A stretch of DNA of 64,000 nucleotides from Candidatus Altimarinota bacterium (GCA_028698305.1 JAQVDN010000001.1:124001-188000), one strand, 5' to 3'. Positions 1-10,053 are shown, numbered from the stretch's first letter. Notes: generated by a model not told the origin, from the sequence alone. Numbers and translations: made by a program.

Positions 1-1
1 A

Positions 2-766
2 AATATAACAAACAAGCTAAAAAACTTGATATTTGCTGAAGAGATTACTATCAATCAAAAATATGTAAATATGTATCAAACTAAAAATAGTGCTTGGTTT
101 TTTATAAGTTCAAATAATAATACTCCTATAAAACTTGATGATTCTAGTGTTTGAAATAGAAGATTTAGTATAATTTATAGTGATAAAAAATTAGATAATA
201 CTAAAGAAATATATCAAGTAATTAATAATGATGAGATAGTATCAAACTATTTAGCTTGGTTGTTTGAAAATTATAAAGAAGTTTTGGAGTATGATGGTAT
301 AGAGGCTTTAGATAATGAAGATAAAAGGGACTTAGAATTTGCTTCAAAAAATGAAAGTAATATATTTTGGGATTGGTTTGAAGAAAAACACCCAGAACTA
401 TATTGAAAAGTTGAAAAATCAACTATAGATAGAATTGTAGTTGAGTATTTAAGTATAAATGATGAGATTGATAAAAAAGAGTTTTATAAATATTTTTGGA
501 AAAATTCTAGATATATGAAAAAGAGATTTAGAGTAAATTGAAAATTAACTTATGGAGCTTTAATACCAAAAAATGAAGAATTAATAAAAATCAAAGAAGA
601 AGAAAAAAATCAAAAGAAATTAAAAGATGAAGAAATATTAAAAAAGGTTTGACTTTTTTGAGATGAGAATCATTGAGTAAGTGAAAATGGAAAGGTTGTT
701 GAATATAGTGTAGATAAGTGAGAAGAAGAGTTTGAAGTAAGTTTTGATTTTGCTAAGGATTTATAA
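2..766 (+). CDS. Primase-helicase C-terminal part (DUF5906/D5-like), 5' end outside window
   Basis: The open frame enters from the left edge and stops at TAA 764-766, leaving 254 residues. The segment FFISSNNNTPIKLDDSSVGN followed by RRFSIIYS (about residues 35-65) resembles the end of the superfamily 3 helicase core in viral and plasmid D5-like primases, where a sensor strand precedes a conserved 'D..RRF' stretch. The C-terminus is rich in Lys and Glu. Several in-frame TGA codons are read as Gly. Such proteins unwind and prime DNA in phages and plasmids, so the left edge may belong to an integrated element. The family assignment rests on this one segment and is moderate. Confidence 0.5.
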
Positions 767-780
767 TAAAAGTTTTATTT

Positions 781-823
781 AAAGTAGGATTTAACAAAAA
801 ATTAAATCCTACTTTTATTATTA
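781..823 (+). terminator. Rho-independent terminator after the primase fragment
   Basis: A 13-bp stem (aaagtaggattta pairing with taaatcctacttt) is followed by a T-rich run, 15 bases after the stop codon. Confidence 0.75.
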
Positions 824-860
824 CTAAAAATTTAATAATTTATAATTTAATAATATTTAT

Positions 861-1865
861 ATGAAAATATATTTACAAAAAGAAGCTAAAAAATATGACT
901 TAACACAAGAGATTTTAAATAAATTAAGTAGTTTTGAAGTTATAGAATATGACAAGTACTCTGATATTAAAAAAGATATATTTTTAAATATTTGAGATAA
1001 TTTCAATATTATTTTTGATAACTATAAAACAAATTTAGAAAAAAGAAAAGATTATTTATTTTTAAAATCCTGAAAAGACCTTATTTCAAGAGATGACAAA
1101 TGATTTACTTCTTTTGAAATATATAGAAAGCTTTGATATGCTATTTATAATCTAAAAATCTGACAAAATTGCCTTTTATGATGTGATTATTGTTATTTAT
1201 TAAGCACAAATAAATTTAATCCCGAAATAACTATATATTCAAATATAAAAGAAGAAGTAAATAAATTTATTAAACAAAATCCTTGAAAAAAGATTTTATT
1301 TAATATTTGAGAGTATACTGATAGCTTTTTATTTGATAAAATAACTAATTTAAATCAATTCTTTTACGAAATTTGTATTAAAAATCCAAATATTATAGTA
1401 GAATCAAGAACAAAACTTATGAATTTAGATATAAAATTCCCACCTATTAAAAATCTTATACTGTGATTTTCTATTTCTATAAATAATATGGATAGATTTT
1501 GAAAAAAAGAAGACATATTAAAAAAGCTTGAATATATAAAAGAACTTACTTATAAATGATATATAGTTTCTTTAAAATTTGACCCTATTATTACTTTAAA
1601 TTGATATGATAATGATTTTTTTGATGTTATAAATAATATGAAAAAAGATAATATTCATCATTTTTCGCTATGAACTTTGAGATTTACAAGGAATTTATGA
1701 AAAATAATTTGAAATTGTACTGATAGTAAAAAAGTAAATGAAGAGTTTATTTTAGAAAATGGAAAGTATGTTAATAAATATAGAGAAGCTATTTATAACT
1801 TTTTTATACAAAAGATGTGAGATATTTGAGTAAATGATTACTATTTAAGTATGGATCCGAAATAA
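861..1865 (+). CDS. Spore photoproduct lyase-like radical SAM protein
   Basis: 334 residues, close to the usual length of SplB. Cys104, Cys108 and Cys111 form a CxxxCxxC cluster (CLLGCDYCYL) that would hold a 4Fe-4S cluster for S-adenosylmethionine cleavage. Further on, LILGFSISIN, GYIVSLKFDPII and HFSLGTLRFTRNL match the spore-photoproduct-lyase layout, including the 'FDPI' and 'GTLRF' stretches. The family repairs UV thymine dimers of the spore-photoproduct type. This lineage is not known to sporulate, so the substrate may be another DNA lesion. Gly110-type positions are TGA. The gene stands alone between two terminators and no Shine-Dalgarno sequence is evident. Confidence 0.8.
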
Positions 1866-1878
1866 TTTTAGTTTTAGC

Positions 1879-1930
1879 TTAATAATCGAATAAAAGTAGT
1901 ATTATATTTAACTTTTATTCGATTATTTTT
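1879..1930 (+). terminator. Strong terminator after the radical SAM gene
   Basis: A long perfect stem (aataatcgaataaaagt against aacttttattcgattatt) with a 12-nt loop and a following T-run. Confidence 0.8.
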
Positions 1931-2276
1931 TATATTTTGTCAAGTTGAAATTTAAAAAAGTATTAAAATAAAAAAACCTGCTCGAATTTTTGTATATAAT
2001 AGTATTATGTTTTTTAGAAATAAAAATAACATAACTTACATTTTATAAAAAAATGTAATAATTAAAAATAATTAAAATATTTAAAGATATTATAAAAAGA
2101 CAAGTGAATTAAATTTCACTTGTCTTTTTTTGTGTTTTTTAAAATGAATATGATTTTTATTTTATTTTTTAACTTTATATAACTTTTTACAAAAAATCAT
2201 ATTTTTTACTAATACTGACAAATTTATTTATATCACACGAAATAAGTGTGATTTTTATTTTTTTATTTATAAACCT
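1931..2276 (+). other. Gene-free stretch with a possible small transcript
   Basis: No convincing protein frame is visible. A -10-like tataat lies near 1997. A hairpin terminator sits at 2095-2133 (aaaaagacaagtgaa against ttcacttgtctttttt). A second hairpin followed by T's is at 2232-2262 (tcacac/gtgtga), just before the next gene. A promoter followed about 100 bases later by a strong terminator with no real reading frame between them would fit a small RNA of about 100-130 nt. The only frame inside is a 13-codon ATG frame near 2007. Confidence 0.3.
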
Positions 2277-2696
2277 ATGTATACAAATATTACTAACTTA
2301 GAAACTTTTGATACTTCTGTATTATTAAATGATAATTGAGATAAAAATTTAAAAATCGAATTAAACGATTGAACTTTATTAAATGCTCTAAATTACTATA
2401 ATCCTGAATTGTTATGATTTAGATGAGATGATATAAAAAATTATTCTCATAATGCTATTAAACTGCCTTCTTGAAAATATATTATTTATTATAAACCTTT
2501 AGTAGAACATATTGATAATATGTTACTTAAAAATATTTCAAATGATTTAGAAAATATTGATTCTAACAATGTTCATGCTTTAATATGTGAAGTAAATCAA
2601 GAAGAAAAAATAAAAGTAGACTTTTTTTGAATTGAATATAAAGAAAATGGCTATTCTAATATTGATGATTATATGATAGAAAAATTTGCTGACTAA
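2277..2696 (+). CDS. Hypothetical protein, 139 aa
   Basis: The frame runs from ATG 2277 to TAA and uses TGA for Gly several times (for example LLGFRGDD). It is acidic and asparagine-rich, with no signal peptide and no membrane segment. I do not recognise a family. It sits between accessory genes and the next hypothetical gene and may belong to the same mobile segment. Coding nature is supported by the long frame and by codon use like that of the neighbours. Confidence 0.6.
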
Positions 2697-2758
2697 GTTA
2701 TGCAATTTGTTTGGATTATACAAAATATGTATGATTTTTTATTAATTAATTTTTATTT

Positions 2759-3334
2759 ATGAAAAATAAAATTTTAGAGTTCTTTGCTGTAGATACAAAA
2801 ATTAAAATAGCTGTCTTAGAGAATGGAGAATCAATATATTTATATAAAAATGATGTTATTTATATTTGGGATAAACTTCAAAATATAAAAAATAAGTATA
2901 AATATTTGGATAGATATTTATGAAATACTTTAAAAAATAAATTAAAAATAGAATATTTTTCTAAAGAATCATTAGAAAAATATTATGATTTTTTAAAAAT
3001 TGAAATGGATTTAATATATCATGATATTAACTATGATAATATTTATACTATTTTAAAGGAAGAGTTAGCAATTGATTATAATTTATTAAATACTAGAGAG
3101 TATGATTTGGATTTAATTTGTATTGATAGTTATTATGAATTATCAGATTTATTTCGGAAAGAGTTGAATGAATTATCAAATATTCTCTATAAACTTAAAG
3201 AAAAAATACTTAAAGTTTATAGAGAATATTTTTATTTTTATGAAATATTAAATTGAGCTACAAGCTATATTGATTATTTATTAAAAAATAATTTTAGTCT
3301 TGAAGAGTTTGATTTAAATAAATTAAAAAAATAG
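2759..3334 (+). CDS. Hypothetical protein, 191 aa
   Basis: ATG 2759 to TAG 3332-3334. The protein is rich in Tyr, Leu, Lys and Asp and is probably mostly helical. The stretch from about residue 100 to 165 (LCIDSYYELSDLFRKELNEL and onwards) could be a coiled coil. There is no signal peptide, catalytic motif or recognised domain. Only a few Gly codons occur, some as TGA (LGNTL, LNGAT). It lies directly upstream of the IS110 transposase gene. Confidence 0.6.
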
Positions 3335-3373
3335 AAGAATTTTGATTTTTTATAAAAAAGTTTGAGTTCTATT

Positions 3374-3452
3374 AAAAAGTATTATTATATAATTTGGCTT
3401 AAAATACAAAACAAACAAGTATTTTAGTTGAATATATAGTAATACTTTTTTT
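3374..3452 (+). ncRNA. Structured RNA upstream of the IS110 transposase: terminator or bridge-RNA candidate
   Basis: An outer stem (aaaaagtattattatat against atatatagtaatactttt) encloses a second stem (ttaaaatac against gtatttta), and the whole ends in a T-run. It could be the terminator of the preceding gene. It also occupies the non-coding space between the element's left side and the transposase start, which is where IS110-group elements encode their bridge RNA. The sequence does not settle which. Confidence 0.35.
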
Positions 3453-3478
3453 TATTTTAATATTAATTATAACTAAAT

Positions 3479-4897
3479 ATGTGATATAAAAAGGAAGTGT
3501 CTAATATAACTTTTAAATCTAAAGAATTAGAAAAATTAAATAAAGATTTAGAGTTATTAAAAAATTTAAGTACAAAAAATGAAATAAATATTTATTTTTG
3601 ATTTGATATAGCTAAAGAATTTCACTATTTAAGTCTAGTTCTAGAAAAAGATAGCAATACAAAAACTTATGATATTTGAGAAATTAAAAATAATGATTTA
3701 TGATTTAAAAATTTAGAAAAAGTTTTAGAGTGATTGTCAAAAAGTGAAATTGATAAAAATACTATTTTTATAGGTATGGAAGCTACTTGAAGTTATCATT
3801 TTTCATTAATAGAATTTTTTAATAAGAAAAAATATAAAAATATCTATGTTGTAAATCCTTCAAAAATTAAACAATTTTCTAAAAAAGATAATAATTCTAA
3901 TGTAAAAAATGATAAAAAAGATAGTATAATGATAGCTGAATTTTTACAAACTTATAAAAATTACTTAGAAAAAGATGAAAAAGTGAGTAAAAATGAAGAA
4001 GATTTAGTATTTGAACAAAGAAAAAATAAAATAATTCATCGTTCACAATTTCTAGAAACTTCAAATTTAAGATTTCTATATAGACAATATTTTAAAGAAA
4101 AACAAGAATTAGTAAGAGTAAAAAATAGAATAAAAGAGCTTACTAATCGTATAATGCCAGAAATATATGAGGTATTTAACCCAAATAAATATTCTCATAT
4201 GGAATTATATATAAAATCTCACTTTACTAGAGATGAAATAGTAAGTATGGAAGAAAATGATTTTTATATGAAAGTTATGACTTGAAGTTGAAATAAGGAA
4301 TTTTGAAAGAAAGCATATAATCAAAAACTAAAAAAACTTCAAGAATTGTTAAAAATATGAGTATGAGTTGAAGATGAATATTGATTATTAAAATGACAAA
4401 TGAATTTATTTGTAAAAAAATATTATGGAGTATTAGAAAATATTGAAAATATGGAAAATCTTATATTAGCTGAAATAAGTAATAATTGACTATTTATTCC
4501 AAAAATATATTGAGTTTCTCCGATTCTTCTTTGAGTATTTTACTCTGAAATGTGAAACCATTTATTTACAAAAAGTTTAAAAGAATTAGTTTGATTTATA
4601 TGATGGTATCCTACTCAAACTGCGAGTTGATGAAAAACTTTAAGTAGACCTAGACTACAAAATAAATGAAATTATATGCTTAGAAAAGTAATATATTTAA
4701 TAATTTTTACTCTTACTTGACATATAAAGGAAGTAAATAAGTATAAGGAGAAAATAAAAGATAAAAAATGAATTAAATCAAAACAAGCTTTAGTTGAATC
4801 AGCTTCTAAAATGATAAAAATTATTTTGTCTTTATTTAAAAATAAACAAGATTTTGATCTAGAAAAATTTAAAGAATTGAATTTTTTGTGAGAATAA
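3479..4897 (+). CDS. IS110-family transposase (DEDD recombinase)
   Basis: 472 residues, longer than many family members. The N-terminal RuvC-like DEDD domain shows GFDIAKEFHY (first Asp, about residue 42), FIGMEATGSYHF (Glu, about 100) and KNDKKDSIMIAEF (last acidic pair, about 145). The C-terminal IS116/IS110/IS902 domain shows SPILLGVFYSEMG, FIGWYPTQTASGGKTLSRPR and NKGNYMLRKVIYL with the serine region typical of the family. The enzyme excises a circular intermediate and reinserts it, guided in IS110 elements by a bridge RNA. The middle contains a Lys/Glu-rich helical insertion. No inverted repeats were found, as expected for the family. The gene appears intact in code 25. Confidence 0.88.
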
Positions 4898-4987
4898 CAA
4901 TATATAACTTTATATTTAAAAAATAAATATAAAGTTATTTTATGGGAGTTATAAGGTAAAATCTTATAATTCCTACCATAACTATAA

Positions 4988-5022
4988 CAAGAAAAGCGAC
5001 TATATTTATATAGTCGCTTTTC
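4988..5022 (+). terminator. Terminator downstream of the IS110 gene
   Basis: An 11-bp stem (aaaagcgacta against tagtcgctttt), GC-richer than its surroundings and ending in four T's. Confidence 0.65.
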
Positions 5023-5028
5023 TCACGA

Positions 5029-5480
5029 GAAATATTAGATAAATACTATTTTAACTGTTGAAGTAAAGAAGCTATGCTATCTTATAAGTAATAAAAATAT
5101 TAATTTTAAAGCTGTCGAAACTTTGAAATTACATTAAGTATTTATAAAAACTAATATTTCTTTTATAGTTTTAATATGCTAGTTGTAAATGCTATCTTAT
5201 CTTTAGAAGTAAGGAAGTCTGACTATCCTATAAGTAATAAAAATGTGATTTTAAAGGCTATAATTTTTAAAATCTATTAAGTATTTACATCTAACTAGTG
5301 TATTTTTATAATTGTTTTCTTTATATATATCTATAAACAAATAGTAAAGATTAAGGAAGCTGTTGCTATCCTATAAGTAACGAAATTGACAAGTATATAT
5401 AAGAAATTTATAATTTTTATTTAGATTAGAAAATTTATTTACAAACTTTATTTTCTATCTAGTAACATTCTACACGATTT
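5029..5480 (+). ncRNA. Three tandem copies of an unrecognised structured RNA motif
   Basis: Three units (about 5029-5161, 5179-5300 and 5330-5460) share a core at about 5060-5098, 5208-5247 and 5350-5385. Each core reads roughly GAAGTAARGAAGY, a 3-4 nt loop, RCTATCYT, then ATAAGTAA. It folds into a hairpin with a bulged A. The inner base pairs change together: AGC/GCT, AGT/ACT, AGC/GCT. Units 1 and 2 are closed by long outer stems of different sequence (agaaatattag/ctaatatttct; ctagtt/aactag) and an inner stem (ataaatact/agtatttat; gtaaatgct/agtatttac). No protein frame covers the region. It fits no riboswitch class that I can recall. It lies between the IS110 gene and the surface-protein gene. 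Confidence 0.55.
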
Positions 5481-5606
5481 TTTTATAAAATCAAATTTAT
5501 TTTTTATTTTTATCTTATGTTTGTAAGATTTGGAAGCCTAAAACCCCCTTAGGTTGTTTTATTGTGTTTCAATTATTTTTTTATATATATTTGAGGTGGT
5601 GTATAA
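5481..5606 (+). promoter_or_regulatory. Leader of the surface-protein gene with a hairpin and short frame
   Basis: An 11-codon frame begins at ATG 5517 and ends at TAG 5550-5552. It overlaps a hairpin (aagcctaa against ttaggtt, 5534-5556). An aggtgg purine run at 5595 looks like a ribosome-binding site, but the frame that follows it is not continuous with the surface-protein frame. Confidence 0.3.
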
Positions 5607-8468
5607 AGATTTATTTCTCTTTCTCCTTCTACTGCTGCTGCTGCAACTATTCCAGGTAATATTTCTGGTTTACCAGTTGTATCATTTGATTTAAGTGCAT
5701 GAGATGAAGATACTACTATAACTTCAATAACTTTAAAAAGAAGAGGATTATCTGATAGTTCTACTCTTACAGGTTTAGCTGCTTTTACAGCTGATGGTAG
5801 AGTTTCAAAAGCTAAAGATGATACTCAAGAAAATAATACTGAAGCTACTTTAACGTTTACTAATGGTTTAGTTGTTAAAGCTTGAGAAACTAAAACTATT
5901 ACTATAGTTGCTGATGTTGCTTCTGCTACTGCTGCTAGTGGAGATGAATTTGCAATAGAATTAAAAGAAATGGTTTCTTCTGCTGATGTAAAATTTGTTT
6001 GATCTCTAGTTGGTAATACTATGAAAGTTGGTGGAGTTAATGCTGCATCAGTTTCTGTAGAAGCTAATGGAAGTGTTTCAAATCCTACTTTAGGTTCTGA
6101 AAATGCTGATATTTTTAAATTCCAAGTAGTTGGTGCTACTGATGAAGATGTAGTTTTAAAATCTATTACTTTTAAATCTGATAGTTCAGATGCTGAAGAA
6201 GATTTAGCTAATTTTGTATTATTAAATAATACTAAAGAAGTTGCTGCTACTGCTTCAATGAATGGTAAATATTTAACTTTCGATTTAGGAAATGGTTTAA
6301 CAATCGGTGAAGATAAAACTGAAAAATTTACAGTTAGAGCAGATGTAGTTGCTTGAGCTGGTGATGTTTTTGGTTTTGCTGTTGATAAAAAATTAGATGT
6401 AACTGCTGAAGGTACTAAATATGGTTATGGTGCTGCTATAACTGTATCTGAAGGTACTCTTCTTGGAAATCAAATTACTATACAAGCTTGAGAATTAACA
6501 TTAGTTGATATTGATGCTCCTTCTGATAAAGTTAGAGAAGATAAAGATAATGTTACTCTTGGTACTGTAAAAGTTACTAATGTTTCAGGAGGTAATTTAG
6601 AATTACAAAAATTTTGAGTTTTAGCTACTTTAACTGCTGGTACTGCATTCGTTGATGATGGTAATGGTGGTGGTACTGCTGGTGATGGTATCCAAAATGG
6701 TACTGAAGCTGCTGTTACTCTTAGTACTATATTCGAAAATTTTGAATTAGTTGCTGATAATGGTGCTGCTTATGAATTAGATTTAGCTGGTAATGTATAT
6801 CAAGATACAGATCTTAATATAACTCTTCCTCAAGGAACAACTGAATTCTCTTTTAGAGCTGATACTAAAAAAACTATTGTGAATTTTGATACTGCTTCTG
6901 TAGTATTTACATTAGATGCTTCATTAAATGTTGGTAAAACAGATGATGCAAATTTAACTAATGGTTCTTTCTTAGTTGTAGAATTAGAAGATGATAAACC
7001 AGTTTCTGATTTAACTCCTTCTTCTTTATCTTGGAAAAAAGTTAGTGGTACAGAATCAAGTGCTACTGTTGCTACAGTTCCACTTTCTGATATTACTAAA
7101 GTTAGAGGTGCTAATGATGTAGTTGCTTTACAATTTGAAGTTGAAGCTGATGAATCAAGTGCTTTAACTATGGATGAAGCTAAAGTTTACATTGAAGGTC
7201 CTCTTGCTGCTGCAGGTGCTTCAAGTCAAGAAATATCTCAAGTAACTCTTTATAGAGGTTCAGTTTCTGAATCTAATTTATTAGATAGAGTTTCTGGTTC
7301 TAATTTAGCTTCTTGAGTTGCAACATTTGATGGTTTTGAAACTTCAATAGCTGCTAATGCTAAACAAACTTTTGTTGTTACTGTTGGTATAGTTGATGGT
7401 GCTGATGCTGTAGGTGCTGGTGTAAATGATGTAAAAGCTAGTCTTTATTCTATATCTGTAGAAGATGATGATAATGATGATGTTGATGCTACTTATAATG
7501 CAGTTTTATTAAGTTCAACTAATCCTGCTGTTTCAAGTAGAGATATCGATGTAGTAAATTTTGGTACTCTTACATTATCAGAAGATGCTAATAATGATGA
7601 TAACAAAGATAATAAAACAGTTTTAGCTGGTACTTCTAAAGTTATTTTCTCTGTTGATGTTCAATCACAAAATGAATCAGTTGATGTTGAAACAGTTACT
7701 TTTGCTGTAAATCAAGATCTTAGAAATGCTGCTGTTAATGCTTCATTATATTTAGATGATACATTAGTTGCTACTAATGCTAATTCTGACATAGCTGCTG
7801 GAACAATTACATTTAAAAATTTAACTTCTTTAATTATCCCTCAAGAAACTAAAGAATTAAAACTTGCTATCAATACTGCTACAATAGGTTTTGAAAAAGT
7901 TGGAGCAACTGTTACAAGTTTAAATGTTACTAGTGTTACTTTAAGTGATGCTACATGAGTTGATTCTGGTAAAGATGTTGCAAATGCATCTGATGCTGCT
8001 ATAATTACTTCTAAAGATGTTGCTATAGTTCCAGTTGTTATTACTCCTAGTGTTACTTCTAGTATTTCTGGAGGTCAAGGTAAATTAAAAATTACTATTG
8101 ATACTGGTTCAAATACTGTAGATGCTAGTAATTCTACTCCTTCTATAACTTTAACTGATTTAGTATTTAGCCAATTAGGTAATACTGCTGAAGCTGATGC
8201 TTATAAAATATATAAAGAAGGTGAATCAGCTAGATCTGGTACAATAACTTCTGCTTGAGTATTTAATGCTTGAACTATGACTGCTGCTGATTTAACTATA
8301 TCTTCTAATACTACTTATGTTATAGTTCCAAAAGGTACAGTTGATACAACTTATACTTTAAACTTAACTAAAGAAGGTATTGAATATACTGTTAATGGTG
8401 TTGCTGGTTCAGTTTGATTAACTTCAAATATGGCTACTGAAATTGAATTAGGTTCTAAATCATACTAA
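5607..8468 (+). CDS. Surface-layer-like protein lacking a start codon and signal peptide
   Basis: An open frame of 953 codons begins immediately after an in-frame TAA (5604-5606) and ends at TAA 8466-8468. The protein is rich in Ala, Thr, Ser, Val and Asp, with almost no Cys. It looks like a chain of beta-sandwich domains (repeated patterns such as GETKTITIVADV, EKFTVRADVVAG and TKELKLAINTATIG), as in S-layer proteins. The frame starts in mid-domain (SLSPSTAAAATIPGNISGLP) with no ATG, GTG or TTG before ATG 5970, about 121 codons in. The signal peptide is therefore missing. Glycine is written both as GGT and TGA. It may be a decayed gene, a 5'-truncated copy or a silent cassette. The GCT-rich codon use is distinctive. 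Confidence 0.7.
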
Positions 8469-8512
8469 TATTTAGTTTTACGAACTTATTTTATAAAATT
8501 ATTCTTAATTTT

Positions 8513-8549
8513 AAAAGACTTCTATCGTTTTGATAGAGGTCTTTTTTTT
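8513..8549 (+). terminator. Terminator, first copy of the cassette hairpin family
   Basis: Stem aaaagacttctatc against gatagaggtctttt with a TTTT-type loop and a T-run. The same hairpin, with small changes, recurs after every toxin-antitoxin cassette up to 12713. Confidence 0.85.
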
Positions 8550-8667
8550 GTGTTTTTTATAAATATGATTATAGTAAAAATGTTTATATTTTTACTATAG
8601 ATAAATGTGAGAGATAATATCATATGTAATAAAAAATTTTTCAAAAAATAAATGAAATAAGTTTTAT

Positions 8668-9285
8668 ATGTCTTTTCTAGTGATACTTATAATAATATTT
8701 TTTATTATATCAATTGTCATAATTAATTTATTAATCTTTAAAAATATTAAATTTAATGATTATACTTTTATAAACTTCATATGAATATTAAGTTTTTCTT
8801 CATTTTTAAGTTTATTATTTTTAATAATTACTTGAAAAGAATATGTAAGTTTAAAAGCAGTTGAAACTGAAAGTATAGTTTTAGAAAATAAAAATAATAA
8901 TAGTGATTTCATAAAAGATATTAAAAATAAATTTGAATTAAATAATGGAGATGAATTAGTAGTGGTTGCTTGAGATTATGCTTATAATATGGCTATTGAA
9001 GATAGAAAATATGAAACTTCAAATAATAGATTTGTAGGTAAAAAACTAAAATGAATTATTTTTTATAACAATAAAAATATAAAATTACTTTGAATAGTTA
9101 ATAAAGAAAGCATCCCTTTTAAACACGAAAAATATTGAGATTTACAAAGATTTATATTTTCAGATATTTTTGAGTTAAATATACCATATATTTGAAAATG
9201 AGCTATGGTTCAAAGTTATAAATATATTAATTTTGAGAAACTTGAACATTGGATTGAAAAATGAGAAATTAAACAAGGAGAATAA
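8668..9285 (+). CDS. Membrane protein of unknown function, 205 aa
   Basis: ATG 8668 to TAA. Two hydrophobic helices lie near the N-terminus (about residues 2-24 and 35-58), followed by a soluble domain of about 140 residues containing VVAGDYAYNMAIEDRKYETS and several TGA-coded glycines. The domain is mixed alpha/beta by composition. I do not recognise it. The gene ends just before a copy of the cassette terminator, so it shares architecture with the toxin-antitoxin cassettes that follow. It could be a cargo gene of the same array. Confidence 0.6.
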
Positions 9286-9337
9286 AGATTAATAAATATG
9301 AGATGATATCTAAAAAACAGTGAAATTAATTAATTTT

Positions 9338-9371
9338 AAAAGACTTCTATTTTTTTATAGAGGTCTTTTTT
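9338..9371 (+). terminator. Cassette terminator, copy 2
   Basis: Same family as 8513-8549: agacttctat stem against atagaggtct, with a loop of T's. Confidence 0.8.
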
Positions 9372-9406
9372 GTTGTTTTTATTTTGTATATAATCTGTAT
9401 ATAATT

Positions 9407-9456
9407 ATTTGCAAATGAATTATTATTATATATAATTAGAAAAAGTTTAGATTTTT
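9407..9456 (+). promoter_or_regulatory. Type A cassette promoter/operator, copy 1
   Basis: A perfect palindrome ATTTGCAAAT (9407-9416) is followed by a symmetric AT run containing tatataat and then aaaaagtttagattt. The same block precedes cassettes 2, 4 and 6. The palindrome is a plausible operator for antitoxin autoregulation. Confidence 0.6.
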
Positions 9457-9468
9457 AATATAAAAAAT

Positions 9469-9621
9469 ATGAAAAAAATTAATTGAGAAATCTATTATAC
9501 AAAACAAGAAATGGCTAATATGTTAGATAAAGCAATTTTAGAACAAGCCGATATACTTAGAAAAAATCTAAGAGAAAAAAGAAATAAAAATAATCATATA
9601 AGAGAAATAGACTATGTATAA
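9469..9621 (+). CDS. Cassette 1 antitoxin, 50 aa
   Basis: A small charged protein beginning MKKINGEIYYTKQEMANML and ending in ...DYV. Its last codons overlap the toxin start: ATG 9614 lies inside the final TATGTATAA. The N-terminus could fold as a short DNA-binding helix and the Lys/Arg-rich C-terminus as the toxin-binding tail. Assignment comes from size, order, overlap and the repeated layout, not from a recognised domain. It is similar in plan to the cassette 4 antitoxin. Confidence 0.6.
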
Positions 9622-9937
9622 AGTAACATTTAAGCCAGATGTATATGATTATCTATTAAAATATTTCAATAAATATAGAGAGTATTATGAAAATTTATAT
9701 GAAGATAGTTGAATATGGTCTGAAAATCAAATAATTGATTGATATATAGAAGAATCAAAAAATAGAAATATAGAAATTCTTGATTTAATTGAAGAAACCT
9801 TAGATAAAGAAAATATATTATGAAGAAAAGAAAATAATTCTCTTATTATAAGATGGAGAACTAAATATCTATTTATAGAATTTTTAGAAGATGCTAATTT
9901 AAAAGAAAGATATGTCTCTAGTTTATCTATTAGATAA
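9614..9937 (+). CDS. Cassette 1 toxin, 107 aa, unassigned small-toxin family
   Basis: It begins MYKVTFKPDVYDYLLKYFN and overlaps the antitoxin gene by 8 nt. With the toxins of cassettes 4 and 5 it shares an aromatic N-terminal half (a 'Y/F..LYxDTGI' pattern near residues 25-36, here LYEDSGIW), an Ile/Asp-rich middle and a 'GRK' strand (ILGRKENNSLIIRW). The size and antitoxin-first order fit RelE/ParE-type toxins, which are small RNases or gyrase poisons. Catalytic residues cannot be named with confidence. Confidence 0.55.
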
Positions 9938-9956
9938 AATTATTCACAAGAGGTTT

Positions 9957-9992
9957 AAAAGACTTCTATCAAAAGATAGATGTCTTTTTTTT
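9957..9992 (+). terminator. Cassette terminator, copy 3
   Basis: Stem agacttctatc against gatagatgtct with loop aaaa and a T-run. Almost identical to the copy at 11071-11106. Confidence 0.85.
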
Positions 9993-10004
9993 ATATTCAT
10001 TTCT

Positions 10005-10053
10005 ATTTTGCAAATGAATTATTATTATATATAATTAGAAAAAGTTTAGATTT
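10005..10053 (+). promoter_or_regulatory. Type A cassette promoter/operator, copy 2
   Basis: ATTTTGCAAAT followed by the same AT-rich -10 block as copy 1. It lies within a direct repeat of about 140 bp shared with 11051-11187. Confidence 0.6.

Noticed and set aside
5029-5480. CRISPR array
   Set aside because: Only three units, of about 120-150 nt, with diverged repeats and internal pairing; no short identical repeats or uniform spacers, and no cas genes nearby.
5599-5694. GTG-started hydrophobic frame (VYKDLFLFLLLLLLLQLFQV) that could be a signal peptide joined by frameshift to the surface protein
   Set aside because: It is the +1 reading of a TCT/GCT-rich coding stretch, continues as nonsense to a stop, and there is no slippery site joining it to the main frame.
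9298-9333. 12-codon frame before the cassette terminator
   Set aside because: Too short, with no ribosome-binding site or recurrence in other cassettes.
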